Assembly (NCBI GenBank): GCA_918026815.1
Contig: CAKJVC010000182.1
Coordinates: forward strand, 62,001 to 126,000
Length of the DNA: 64,000 nucleotides
Source: Chalara sp. BL73
Lineage: Eukaryota; Ascomycota; Leotiomycetes; Helotiales
Reading direction: 5' to 3'
Below the pieces are notes generated by a model, which made no database searches, was not told where the DNA came from, and was given only the letters and a program-made list of their open reading frames with translations. The position numbers were made by a program, and so were the translations under genes. Positions 40,064-54,642 of this stretch are shown here, piece by piece; positions within the stretch are counted from its first letter, which is position 1; each line of letters opens with the position of its first letter.

Positions 40064-40318
40064 CTAACGTCTGACACTGACGGGGAGAACATCCACGACT
40101 GCCACTCCTGATACTGCATTCTCATCTGAGCTCTTGTTGGTAACTCCATCGACAGTAGATAGCACGACCCACACCTGTCCAGTTGGGACAAGCTTTGCAT
40201 CGCTTCTTCCTGGGATACGATTAACCTTGAAGTATCCTTGCGTCTCATATGCCTCGACGTAGTAGATTTTGAGGCCAAGAAGATAGTGTATTCTTTCTGA
40301 GTGACAATTATACGTCAT
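40064..40318 (-). pseudogene. Orphan C-terminal fragment resembling a fungal ferritin-like secreted protein
   Basis: An open 84-codon stretch ends ...PTGQVWVVLSTVDGVTN then AVSGVAVVDV. This resembles the Ig-like C-terminal end of fungal ferritin-like (Ferritin_2 type) secreted proteins, in which a GQ(T/V)YVVL block and a GPA(I/V)VEV end recur. No ferritin-like helical domain was found in the 180 bases upstream on the minus strand, so it is either a truncated relic or a different small gene. Similarity is by memory of the family only. Confidence 0.3.
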
Positions 40319-41365
40319 TTCCCAAGAGCATTCTGTTTAGCATGTGTGAAGGTTACGGATAATAAGCTAGCTGTCTATTTGTACTGTGAGGGGCGAATAT
40401 TGATGACTTGAATGGAAGTGGTATAGCATCGGGGGGAAACCTAGTGATGAACTAGGTTGTATAGGGAGTATTCTTAGTCGAAATCTAACAGAGTGCGAGT
40501 GATTTGGGAAAAGGACTGAGTTTTGGCTTTCCTCCATTGGCGAGACTCAAGATAGTACGAATAGAGCTGGGGTATCTGATCTCAACTGTGAGAATTGAAC
40601 CAGCAATTGGAACGTATGTCTCGTTAACAATGATGGCTGCGGCTCCCAAATTAGTTAATGTGTTAACATGGCGTAGCTCTTTCCTTTCGTCCTTGACATA
40701 CTATACTGAAACTCCAACCCCTCAAGAACGGAAGCAAAGCTAATGAATGACGTTGGATCTGTTTATGGAAAGCTACATGTAGCTTCATGCACGGCGCTGG
40801 AACCGGGTGCATTGGCAAGCGTCAAAACATGGACCTGAAGTATGTTGGTTAGCAAAAGCTTCTACAAGAGCGCAAGTGTAAAATCAAGGCAAATTTTGCT
40901 GGGAAGAAAGACATGGTAGAATGGCATGCTGGCGTACCGGCTCGTCATAATAAATCTCCTAAATGGGAAGAAAAGGGAAGCCGTTCCCCCAAATAGAATG
41001 GTGATTGCTTCAGTTCCCTGCATGGAGGCTGACATGTAACTAATCTGATAACCGCAACTAGAAAGGAATTTGGCGCTGGCGTTAGTTGAAATGACGTTGA
41101 GGATGAGCGGCAGCAACTCTTCTGAAGCTACTACGGGCTGAGCACTACTTTGTATCTAGTACACAGGATGTGTAGCTGAGGGTTGAACAACAGACCAAAA
41201 GTACAGCTGGCATAGCGATTAACCAACAGAATACCAATAGCCACGATCCCTCACATACTTGCAAGGAGTACCACAGAGGGAGGAAAAGCCCATGCTGGGG
41301 ACGTACTTAGGTGCCACCTATGCAGGACCGACCTTAACGCTTCACAAGGTACTAGCTTGACTAAA

Positions 41366-41388
41366 GCAAGCTTGATGTTTAAGCTTGC
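41366..41388. repeat. 8-bp inverted repeat with 7-nt loop
   Basis: GCAAGCTT and AAGCTTGC face each other across GATGTTT, so a short hairpin is possible. It lies about 460 nt beyond the 3' end of the glutamine synthetase-like gene, which makes a terminator role unlikely. Confidence 0.5.
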
Positions 41389-41825
41389 TAGTAAGTCTAG
41401 TGGTTTGTGGAAATTAGTTGATTAGGTGCCCCGTCAGAACTACTAGTGGTGGTCACAGATGACAGAATTTCTGTCCGGCGGTAACGAAGCTTTAGCTTGG
41501 ATAGCGTCGTCCTGAAGCGATGGGTGGCTAACTGCTGATATAGAGTCGGCCTGTTAAGAGTATTACCAGAGCCAAGAAATCCTGATGCTCCTTGCCATTG
41601 TCACGCTTTTGCAAAGTCTCCAACCTATTGATTGCGGTTTCAAATTAAGTATATAATGCCTTAGCAGATGAGTACATTTCTACGCTTTGTAGCTTCCGAC
41701 TTTCTGGTGAAACAACTTGCTATGCACACGTATCTCAACGGCGTGTAGAGGGTATACCAAAATGCTCTACGACGTATGAAAATGATATCTCCAAAAAAGA
41801 GTACGGGCGTTGAGGTTAACATCCA

Positions 41826-43429
41826 TTAAACAGTCTCGATGTATCTTCGCACCTCCCTGCTGCAAATCAGAATTTTAAAATGTGCTTAGGGATATTCTAC
41901 TTACCAATCCGTGACTGCTTCGTCCCATAACCGAATCTCATGCTCTCGAGTGCCAGCATAATGCTCCACAAACTCATCTCCGAACACGTCTCGTGCCACA
42001 CTCTCGGGTCTCATAAACCGCTCTGTTGCTTCCTTGAGACTCCTTGCTAATCTTATCCCCGGATCAGTCTTCCCACCGACATCTTGGCCTTTCCCTAGAG
42101 GTGGTAGTTTGATCTCGAGCTTCTTTTCTACCCCTCTCCAGCCCAACGCCAGAATGGCACTTAGTACGTAAAATGGATTTGCATCCGCCCCAGGAACACG
42201 GACTTCAAACCGGGTCGCGCCTGGTTTTGAGGTCGGTGGCGCGATCAATCTGATTGATGCAGCGCGATGTTCAAGACCCCATGATACGGTAACTGGGGCC
42301 CAAAAGTTCTCGACTAGACGCTTATATGAATTGACTGTAGGCGCGAGGAGTGGCATAACGTCTGGAAGACCTTCGAGAAGACCTGCTAGAAAATGTCGTC
42401 CCATGTCGGACAGATTTGCGATATCTTCGAATTCTGCTTCAGTGTCCTTCTTCTCCCGAAAAAATAAGTTCTTTCCATTTTGGTCAACTACTGAGACGTG
42501 CATATGTCCACTATTTCCTGGTAGACCTTGTCGAGGTTTGGCCATGAAGCACGGTGTGATACCATAATTTGTGGCAATTGACTTTACGACATATCTGACA
42601 CCCCGTTAGACATTTCTTAGTGTTGTAGGATAATATACTGACTTGAAAAGGCCAGCTTTGTCCGCCATTTGCTGGATCTCGCCAAAGGACAACGCTGCCT
42701 CGAAAACACCAGGCCCACTCTCTGTATGCCAACCTTCTATTCCACAATTGAACTTCTCGCACGCGTCGAATATGCCATAGTAATAATCCTTGTTATGGAT
42801 AGGTCTTGTTAAGCTGTACCCGAACATACCCTCGGTCAAAGATGGTAAAGAATTGACAGGATTGTCTCTGAGGTAGGTAGCTGTTGATGAGGTATTTCTC
42901 TCCGATAGAGGCACACTGGAATCAGGTGTAGGTACCTTGAATTGGAAGAATTCGTATTCAGCTGTACAAAATGAGCAATGTTTCCAAACTTTAGAGCACA
43001 GAACCTACCGCCAGCCATTGCACCAAAACCCTTCGCCTGCAGCTGCCTCAAAACTGTCTTCAGGATGCCTCTTGGACAAACGCTGAGCGGTTCCATGGAA
43101 TCAGGGTCAAAGAAGCTAACCAAGAAGAATGGCACACCATTTTCCCAAGGTATCCTGCGGAAAGTGCTCAGATCCGGAACCGCAATAATGTCATGGTATC
43201 CATTCTCGGCATTGCTAATCTTAAGCTCTTTAAAATATGTCTGGTCGTGCATGTCCCATCCAAAGATAACAGAGCAAAAGCCAAATCCTTCCTTTGCAAT
43301 GCCCAAAAACTTCTTCTTGGAGATCAGCTTCCCGCGCAATTGCCCGTCAACGTCAATTCCTGCAACCTTGACCTTGGTGTCATTCTCGAGTAGGGCTTGC
43401 AGAGACTCGATAGTGATTTGTTCTGCCAT
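41826..43429 (-). CDS. Type I-like glutamine synthetase (GlnA/FluG C-domain family)
   Basis: Member of the glutamine synthetase catalytic superfamily, of the prokaryotic type I-like branch rather than the eukaryotic GSII of primary ammonium assimilation. The substrate may be ammonium or an amine. Exons 43429-43009, 42961-42643, 42594-41905 and 41856-41826 give 486 aa. The N-domain has VAGIDVDGQLRGKLISKKKF. The catalytic domain has GIEGWHTESGPGVFEAAL (metal-binding Glu), ITPCFMAKPRQGLPGNSGHM, VENFWAPVTVSWGLEHRAAS (Arg/ATP region), and GATRFEVRVPGADANPFYVL. The final 31-nt exon adds WEVRRYIETV; without it the frame would stop at DW inside the donor GGTAAGTA. That last acceptor is a NAGNAG pair (41859 or 41856). 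There is no FluG amidohydrolase domain. Confidence 0.9.
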
Positions 43430-43664
43430 TGTTGATTACGCAGCTGGGGAGAATTGTTGATTAGATATAACCTCGGAGGTTGAAGAATCGACGACAGCTT
43501 CTGAATGGCAATCCCGCCTTTTCTACTTTCTTATGGCCCTACTGAGAGTCTTCACAACTTTACTGTGCCTAGCCTATAGTGAATCTCTCGATCTACTCCT
43601 GGATCATGTTCTTGTGAAGGAGAGCGAGTCCAGCTTTGAAACCAAGATCAAGACCAAGAGAGGA

Positions 43665-43677
43665 GGGGGGGGGGGGG
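43665..43677 (+). repeat. 13-nt G homopolymer run
   Basis: Uninterrupted run of 13 G residues following AGGA. It is prone to length variation and sequencing error, and could form a G-rich structure only with other G tracts, which are not present nearby. Confidence 0.8.
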
Positions 43678-43836
43678 TGCACGATAAGAAAGCTGGGGCT
43701 GGACTCTTCACCTACCCCTGTAAATGCCTGACGAGGCCCAATAGAGAGAGCCTGTTCCAGATATCGGCGTTGCGACGACACAACCACCTTTGTAAGTAAA
43801 TGGAGCTCCAGAGCAGAATGGCGATTGGGAGCTTTT

Positions 43837-43864
43837 GTTCTTGCTCTTGCTCTTGCTCTTGATC
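43837..43864 (+). repeat. Short tandem hexamer (TTGCTC)n
   Basis: About four copies of a 6-nt unit, TTCTTGCTCTTGCTC..., ending GATC. On the minus strand it would encode alternating Glu-Gln. A minisatellite-like tract, likely polymorphic. Confidence 0.75.
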
Positions 43865-44616
43865 ATGCCCGAGCACTGCTGTCGCGGATTCTTCCTCCCT
43901 TGACGATATCGGAGCCACATTCCGATCCAGCGGGTTTCGGGGTGGAACTCCTGTCGGTAGTGGAATCGTCGAACATAGCCTGGCTGGCTTGGGTGGTAAT
44001 CGCAATTGTTACGGTAGGTGGCATTGTTTCTTTGACACATCGTCGCCGAGACGTGGCTACTTGCCGTTCACATTGTCCAGTAGCATGTATCATTTATTAC
44101 CTTGGAAGAATGTTTCCACCAGACTGATCTGATGACTCGGAACGCTGAGCTTATTGGGAACAGTGTACCCATAGTAAAGAGTAATGCACCCTAGATAAGA
44201 GGCCAAACAACACCGTTCTCGGCCGTCCCTCTCACACATGATTGAGTGCTTGGGCTTGGGATTTCAAATATCTTAACAGCCCGCAACTACTGTTATCCCA
44301 TTGCGACTCTCACTCATCTCGTAGGAGTTACACGCTTTGCGCTTCTATATTCCCAAGTGTTTTTAGGACTCCTTGATCGCGCAGGAGCTGTTCCTACTTA
44401 AGAGCACTTCTTATCGCAAACGATCAGAGGCTCGTCTCTTTAGGAGTTCACCGCCTCTTAAGTTCGAAGCATTTGAGAGACCAAACCGTCGATTTAGGTT
44501 GTGAATTCCCCTCTCTCTGACTTCATGGTTAACTCTTTGCGGAGGTGCTAATTCGGCCTTTAACTTTCCAGACGAAATTTCAGTTGCCTACACCTACATC
44601 TTAGTCAATATTTAAG

Positions 44617-45828
44617 ATGGCTCAAACTATCAATAGTATTGGTATGGGGAGACTGCATGGCAAAAATGCAGTGGTCACTGGAGCAGCTGGGTAGGTGAAT
44701 GATCATCTCCTTAAGAATACCTTGCAGATTTATTCATGTCAAGGTTCTTGTGGCCTGCTGGTACACGAGTCATAGTTTGCATTGCTCTTACACAAGATCG
44801 TATCCCCAGGATGATGAGGAATTCTTGAAATTTAAGGACAAGTTTTCAGTCGGAGGCTTCGGGTTTCTTTCTGATTTGAGAATATTCCATCACTGACCCA
44901 AGTTCTACAGTGGAATTGGTCTTGAGACATGCATCCTCTTTGCCAAGGAAGGCGCCAATGTCCTAATGGCTGATATTTCAGAACCTGCCTTGGAGAAAGC
45001 ATCCGCCAAGCTGAAGCAGCTTGTTCCTTCGGCACACAAAATTGAGGTTAAGGTAAGTCCCGAGTCAAATGTTCTAGGTACGGAACTCAAGTCCTGTAGG
45101 TCGCAGATGTCTCGAAGGAGGCTGATGTAAAGGCACTTGTTGACCATCTCGATGCCTGGGGTGGCATAGATATCATGTTCAATAATGCTGGTATCATGCA
45201 TGCAGATGATGCAGATTCGATTGATACTCCTGAGAAGATCTGGGATTTGACTCACGCTATCAACGTAAAGGGTGTTTGGTATGGTTGCAAGCACGCCGTG
45301 CTCTCCCTGCGGAAGCACAAGAAGACCAAAGGCTCTATCATAAACACTGCCTCCGTTGTAGCGCTTGTTGGTTCAGCCACTCCTCAGCTTGCTTATACTG
45401 CTAGCAAGGGCGCTGTGTCGGCTATGACCAGAGAGTTGGCAATCATTCATGCTAGAGAGGGATACAGATTCAACTCTCTTTGCCCTGCACCTCTTAACAC
45501 TCCATTGTTGCAAGATTGGCTCGGTGATGATAAGCCGAAGAGACTCAGACGCGAGATTCATTTCCCAACCGGACGATTTGGTGAGGCGATCGAGCAAGCA
45601 CAGGCTGTTCTATTCTTGGCTAGTGATGAGTCGAGCTTCGTAAATGCTACCGTATGTTGCATAATTCCTTATATCGTAATTGCGTTGTTAATATCAGTGT
45701 AGGACTTTGTAGTTGATGGTGGTATGACCAAGGCGTACGTCACACCTGAAGGCCCTGCATTGCCAGGTCCTGCAAACAACGCTTCACTCTCAGAACAGGT
45801 AGATGCTATCCGAGGCACGGGTATCTAA
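44617..45828 (+). CDS. Short-chain dehydrogenase/reductase (classical SDR)
   Basis: NAD(P)-dependent oxidoreductase of unknown substrate. Exons 44617-44690, 44911-45052, 45100-45651 and 45703-45828 give 297 aa. The cofactor motif TGAAGGIG is split by intron 1, an unusually long 220-nt intron for this window. Then follow ANVLMADISEPALEKASAKL (Asp after beta-2, favouring NAD), NNAGIMHADD, IINTASVVALVGSATPQLAY with catalytic Ser and YTASK, and CPAPLNTPLLQDW. DFVVDGGMTKAYVTPEGPAL lies after intron 3, followed by a Pro/Asn-rich tail. The family match is to classical SDRs of the 3-alpha-hydroxysteroid or levodione type, but the substrate cannot be told from sequence. Confidence 0.92.
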
Positions 45829-46523
45829 TGGATGATCTGAAAAGGTACCGAAACAATGTAAATCTGCTTCTTTTTGGTACTCGCCGTTTGCATTTAGTGT
45901 ACTTGCGGAGTTTGGAAATGGTCATTTACACTACACCATTCAGATACTTTCCACTAGGAACGATACCAATTTTATAAAACTAAACAATCCAAAAGACTTG
46001 CAGAAATCGGTGATTCTGTTCGACAGAGCCACTACAGAGTCTCAACACTTTAATAAATTTTAATGAGCCACGAACAGCATTGGAATTCGGCTGGGAAGGA
46101 GAATTACGGCTAGCGAGCCAACTTTCCAAGCAACAACCTACCACAATCCACTCGGCCTGTATATAGAGCGTAATTTCCAATGTAGGATTTTTTTTTCTAT
46201 TTTCCTATAATACTCCACTGACTCGCTTCTGGCACAAAATGGGTCTATGGCCCCTTTACACATGCGACCTTCTACCACATGAGAATCTGCCCACCGCAAC
46301 AAAATGTTAGTTAGTTAATTCTATCAAATGCACATCACCTAACAGGACAATAATTCTACAGAATGCTGCAGGCTCGTTTCCTGTGTTTAATTAATAAAAA
46401 GGTGTACGAGACAAACTATACTTATTATATATATCAATAGTGTGTGTAACGCATGTGATTTTCGCTTCTTCCCATATATCCCGATAATCCTACAGCTTGC
46501 ACATCCCAAAGTTTCAAAAAGGA
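45829..46523. other. Spacer between SDR gene and tRNA
   Basis: AT-rich, with no coding frame of interest. A run of five A residues at 46516-46520 on the + strand is the T5 pol III terminator of the minus-strand tRNA. Confidence 0.5.
46516..46520 (-). terminator. RNA polymerase III oligo-T terminator of tRNA-Thr
   Basis: TTTTT on the minus strand, 3 nt after the tRNA 3' end. Confidence 0.7.
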
Positions 46524-46595
46524 TGCCCTCGGACGGAATCGAACCGGCAACCTCGTCATTACTAGTGACGCGCTCTACCATTGAGCTACGAGGGC
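46524..46595 (-). tRNA. tRNA-Thr(AGT)
   Basis: 72 nt on the minus strand, without intron or encoded CCA. The acceptor stem GCCCTCG pairs fully with CGAGGGC, with discriminator A. The D arm is GCTC..GAGC. The anticodon stem CGTCA/TGACG encloses loop CTAGTAA with anticodon AGT, which reads ACU and, as inosine, ACC and ACA. The T arm GCCGG/CCGTC has one C-U mismatch and loop TTCGATT. Internal promoter boxes A (TAGCTCAATGG) and B (GGTTCGATTCC) are present. The T-stem mismatch is the only oddity. Confidence 0.95.
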
Positions 46596-47106
46596 TAATT
46601 TGTTTGATTGGTTGAAGATGACGTATTCTAAAAGAGTTTATATTGGGCACGGTCAATATAGGACCAATGCAGGATTTTTCTGCAGGTCGTTTCGCTTCTC
46701 TTCCAAGATGTGGGGTTGACATGCAAAGTTCCGATCAGTTGGTATCAGGCACTAACGATAACCAAATCACGGTTGGAAAGATATTAAGACTAGAGAATTC
46801 TTCGAATGTTTCACATTTGCGATTCTGAATAGAATGCTTTTTCACCTCCCTGAATCCACATACTCCGATCTCCTCTCTAAATCAAAACTGCTTCAAAAGC
46901 AAATAACCTCCCAATGCCTTCCCAGAAACTCCAAGGCTATGCACACCTTTGAACTCCATACCTGTACAGAAAAAAAGCCAAAAACTTTTGAGGGAATACC
47001 CAAACCCAACCAAAACCAAAATAATATACAGCTATCGGAAAAACCCTGGCCAGTTTAACGGGAAGGTCCACTCAACTCCAGGATTGAAAGAAGATGAGCG
47101 AGAGAT
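46596..47106. other. Spacer
   Basis: Upstream flank of the tRNA and 3' flank of the secreted-protein gene. Nothing further was recognised. Confidence 0.5.
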
Positions 47107-47757
47107 TTAGACACCTTTGGCCTCTGGAGAGCCTGCAGGCTTTGGTACTGCAGGCTTCGCATCATTCTTCTTCACGCCCTCCTTCGCACCGTTCTTGTTC
47201 GAGTTTTTAGCACCTTTTTTGTCGGCGGCAACCAATTGCTTGGCAAGCCTCTGAACTGGTTCACCCTTGAGGATGATAGTATCAGTACCTACAACGGTCA
47301 TCGAGCCTTGAGCTTTGTTGATGGCCTCAATGTTGGGAAGTGCATTGACTGTATTGGCTGCGATAGTGCAGCTCGTTGGGAGGCCAGTGAGCTTGGCGTC
47401 GTTGGTTTTTTCCTCACGTAAGACGTCAACGGTCCTCTTGCCATCGTCCTTGACATCGGTCATGCATCGGTTGAAGATTTTTTCCAGTTGAGCAGTAGTC
47501 TTAGCATCGAGTCCTACGGCGCCGCCCTTGCCCTGAGCTTGGCCTCTGATTTTGATACGCTTGTCAACTCCCGCGACGGACGAAAGAAGATAGTCAGCCG
47601 CGATTTGCATTGCAGCATCACGCTTGTGGTTTCCACTGCTGGCCATGCCTCCTACAAGAGAAGCGCCGACTCTTAGAGCAGCTGCGGCCTGAATAGATGG
47701 CTGAACCATTGCCGCGAAAGCGAAAATTGAGACGAGAGACGAAGTAGTGAACTGCAT
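47107..47757 (-). CDS. Small secreted protein, Lys-rich C-terminus, unknown function
   Basis: Single exon of 216 aa. A clear signal peptide (MQFTTSSLVSIFAFAAMVQP then SIQAAA) is followed by a mature region with dibasic KR sites (HKR near 45, DKR near 66, GKR near 107) that could be Kex2-type sites. Only two Cys remain (NRCMTD, TSCTI), compatible with one disulfide. The last 40 residues are a Lys/Asn/Ala/Pro low-complexity tail. I recognise no family. Secretion is inferred from the signal peptide, and a role as host-interaction or cell-surface protein is only a possibility. A TATAAG box lies about 140 nt upstream. Confidence 0.75.
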   Translation of the reverse strand: MQFTTSSLVSIFAFAAMVQPSIQAAAALRVGASLVGGMASSGNHKRDAAMQIAADYLLSSVAGVDKRIKIRGQAQGKGGAVGLDAKTTAQLEKIFNRCMTDVKDDGKRTVDVLREEKTNDAKLTGLPTSCTIAANTVNALPNIEAINKAQGSMTVVGTDTIILKGEPVQRLAKQLVAADKKGAKNSNKNGAKEGVKKNDAKPAVPKPAGSPEAKGV

Positions 47758-49115
47758 TTTCGCTTTGATTGAGGAAATAAGGGAAGATGGAAATGTTGGT
47801 AAGTTGAAAGGTTGGAAGAGGATGCGAGAAGATTGAGTTACTAAGATGAGAAGATGTTGCTGTGATGATGAGCGAAAAATAATGGGCAGAACAAAAACTT
47901 ATACACAAAATACATGGCGATGAAGGACGGATTTGCTTAGCAAAGTCTCCACGATACCACATCGCTGAGAATAGTTGAATCCTTCTCGCTGGCTTGGTCA
48001 CTTGTAGGTCCTTTTGAGGCTGCTGGCTAATGGAAGCACTGCGCCGTATACCCTTGACGAGGTCTTGTGTGTTTATGGGCAGCATTGTCCCTGGCTGAGC
48101 GGATATGATTTGCACAAGCCGGGAGTGAGTGATCAAGAAGAGGTTGGGAGTTGTAAGCTTAAATTTCGAAACGCTTGTAGACTTGAGAACTCTAAATTTG
48201 GCCTGTGGCCTGTGGTGGTCAGGCCTTATCATTGGTCAGTTTCTGTGGCTGTAAGCAACGCCGCACCAGACATAGTGAAGCGAGGAGGCTGATGATTCCT
48301 TTAGGAGCATTTGAGTACTTAACCCTAACATCAATAAATAGAATCATGTGCGGCTTTAAGCCGTCCAAATGTTAGTAAGATGCTCCAAAACTCGGATAGT
48401 TGACAAGCTTGATCGTTGTGACGATCTATGGGCATTTCCAAGGCTAACATCTCTAGCAAGAGCTGCTTACCTAGTCCAACTCTTGCGCGATTTAGTAGAC
48501 TAGTTCCACTATGCTTGCTTGCGACTGGATGAACCAAATTCCCATGCTCATCCCAGAGTTGGAACTATATAATAGGACATAAATTGTCATTACTAATTTT
48601 GTTTCGGGAGAGTTGTCCGGATAAGTTAACCTCTAACCCTAGAATTCTGCGAGAAACACGTCTTTGAAGGATTAACCAAGCGTTTTGCTCAAACCCTATC
48701 TTTAAATTGCCATACAACTAGTATGGACGAAACATTATCCTGCTCTACGTGCAAGTAAAGTATGCAGATCCACTGCCATTCGCTGATACTCCCAATTATT
48801 ACGCGTAACATGACACACCAGAGGAATTCGTCAGTAGGCAGAGTGGTGGAGCCATCATCTGGAGGCAGCCCCTGGATGGTAGCAATACTAAATCCAACCA
48901 GATGAGAAGAGGCCCTGTGGCGTAAACTAGATTTCCACTTAAGAGTTTTGCGAGGTATGGAAAGCTGCAGTCTGTGAAGCTCCTATAGACCTTGCATTTC
49001 AAAAGTACTATGCTCGCTTTGTTCGCGGTACGTATATACATGATCGTTTCAAGATCGATCTCCTTATCGTTTCTCAGGGATTGATCCCTTTCCAAACACT
49101 AAGCCCCACTAAGAT
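47758..49115. other. Spacer upstream of the secreted-protein gene and downstream of ARG5,6
   Basis: Several short open frames on both strands, none with motifs. No repeat seen. Confidence 0.45.
47899..47904 (-). promoter_or_regulatory. Putative TATA box of the secreted-protein gene
   Basis: TATAAG on the minus strand, about 142 nt upstream of the ATG at 47757. No transcription start data, so the role is inferred from position. Confidence 0.4.
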
Positions 49116-53070
<3,955 letters not shown>

Positions 53071-53969
53071 CTATCGCGTAGCCACAACTAGAGCTTTATC
53101 AGCGACTGTCAAGAATGGATGCACCATGATGCTTACCAGCCGGAACAATAATGACGATGAGCAAGATAATTATTCCTGCAATCAAGCACATTCTCATCTT
53201 CATGTCTAAAAGTTGTTAGCTTTAGTCAGGAATATGGAATGTTCCAACTGACCTTTCCACCACATCTGCTTGCGAACTCTATTGGCACCTCGTCGGAAAC
53301 CTTGAGCCGAAACCGCGAGATTGTCGGTTTTGTCTTGGAGAGAATCTAAACGTTCACCACGTTGTGATACTTTATTTATGTTTTCGCGCATTACGCCAAC
53401 AGTATCATCAATTTGCTACAAATACCATGATTAGCAAGGAATTGATATAAAGCGAAAAGAACTGATATCGGAATCTTGCAAGGGATTGTAGAATCACTGG
53501 GCCACGAGCTCAGGTAGAGACTATCTACGCGCATCATGATCGGTGCTCAATAAGCAGGCGGCTATTGAATAACATGACTTGAAGCTTCGACAGAGCATCG
53601 TGGAGATCTGGGTCCGAGCTGGGCTTGATGAAGCTGAAACCGTTGCGCGGCAATTCTCAGTCAAAGAGTTCCGTCACATCGATTTCAATATCCATCGAGA
53701 TGCTCGTTATATTTGATCTGGATTTGCGAAATGACAGATTCACATCTGCCGCTTCTTTGTAGAGCGACTCCGGGTTGCCCGTAAGTGATAAAATAGCGCT
53801 TCGAACCACCAGACCAGCTCTAGAGTTCTGTTTCATGAATCAACGAAGAGTAACTTACAGCTTGTAGCGCCGCTGTTCTCTGATTGCCTGGCTGTGCTCC
53901 TGCACCGCCTGGAGCAGCACCTCCAGCTGGCAGATATGGATCATATGGTTCTTGACGACCGTCAGCCAT
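53071..53969 (-). CDS. SNC1: Synaptobrevin-type v-SNARE (SNC1-like)
   Basis: R-SNARE on exocytic vesicles that pairs with plasma-membrane Q-SNAREs. Exons 53969-53859, 53415-53253, 53205-53137 and 53087-53071 give 119 aa, the usual size. The N-terminus is Pro/Gly-rich ([20 protein letters not shown]). The SNARE motif runs from [16 protein letters not shown] through [20 protein letters not shown], with Arg of the zero layer in QRGERL. Then come [20 protein letters not shown] and one tail-anchor TM ([20 protein letters not shown]) ending ATR. The last exon is only 17 nt (VVATR); reading through instead would give a different tail. Intron 1 is 443 nt, far longer than others here. Confidence 0.93.
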
Positions 53970-54360
53970 TGTGAAGATATGGAGATGCTAGAAAGGCTGC
54001 GTGGAGATGCGCGTAAGGGTATCGATGTCGCCGATGGGTCTGGATGCGAGAACCTTGATGTTGCGAATGGTTTCCTGAGATGTTGTGTTGGTATGCTATG
54101 GGATGGGGTTTGGTATGAAGGTTGAGTTGTTGATCGTGGCAGACGAAACAGCAGAACGACCACCTAAGCCAAGGATATGTCGGAGGCCAGGGTTTCGGAA
54201 AGACGGCTGTGATTGGTGGCCAAGCTACTATGGAGAATGGTGAGACTCAATTTTAGATTCTCTGTTAGATCACAATCAACAATGAAATTTCACGATACTG
54301 TACAACAATTGAGGCGTGTATGTACAGAAGAATAGGTTGTATGAGTATTTGAACAAACAT
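53970..54360. other. Spacer upstream of SNC1
   Basis: Promoter region of the SNARE gene. No other feature seen. Confidence 0.5.
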
Positions 54361-54591
54361 TTACAGATAGTTCTCTTTGTTTGTATTACGCACAGTCGCC
54401 TCCCAGCCTCCTCTTGGATGGCTTACACGTGACTCGGAAACGTGGATTGCCTCTGATGCTTCGTACTCATCAGGGTAAAGTGGCAACTCATAGATGGCGG
54501 AGTAGGGCACGTCAGCAGAAGCCGAGGATACGGTGATGTGCGAGCCATCCAGACAAGAACAGGGTGCCCAAGGTTCAAGATTTGCTGTCAT
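54361..54591 (-). CDS. Small hypothetical protein
   Basis: An open frame of 76 codons starting MTANLEPWAPCSCLDGSHIT and ending ATVRNTNKENYL. Residue use is balanced and protein-like (YELPLYPDEYEASEAIHVSE), but there is no signal peptide, TM or known motif, and no neighbouring exon could be joined. An earlier in-frame ATG at 54642 exists. It may be a real small gene or a relic; confidence is low. Confidence 0.3.
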   Translation of the reverse strand: MTANLEPWAPCSCLDGSHITVSSASADVPYSAIYELPLYPDEYEASEAIHVSESRVSHPRGGWEATVRNTNKENYL

Positions 54592-54642
54592 TTTACTACC
54601 TCTGCAGAAATTCTGCACACAAAGTCGTGAATTATCCTTCAA

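Larger units (their letters stand above)
39595..41825. other. 2.2-kb spacer between convergent genes
   Basis: Contains a possible gene remnant on the minus strand at 40064-40318 (listed) and an 8-bp inverted repeat at 41366-41388. Otherwise there are only short random frames. No transposon ends were recognised. Confidence 0.45.
43430..44616. other. Divergent spacer with low-complexity DNA
   Basis: Lies between the divergent glutamine synthetase-like and dehydrogenase starts. It contains a G run (43665-43677) and a hexamer repeat (43837-43864). A 100-codon + frame (43825-44127) has one hydrophobic segment (IAWLAWVVIAIVTVGGIVSL) but no family, and overlapping minus frames are equally open, so no gene is called. 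Confidence 0.45.

Noticed and set aside
43119..43429. FluG protein instead of a stand-alone glutamine synthetase-like protein
   Set aside because: The amidohydrolase half typical of FluG is absent; the start Met directly precedes the glutamine synthetase N-domain.
43708..44127. Overlapping open frames on both strands, one with a TM-like segment
   Set aside because: Frames on both strands are equally open over a low-complexity repeat; no family, start context or splice support.
46387..46722. Minus-strand 111-codon frame
   Set aside because: It runs through the tRNA-Thr gene.
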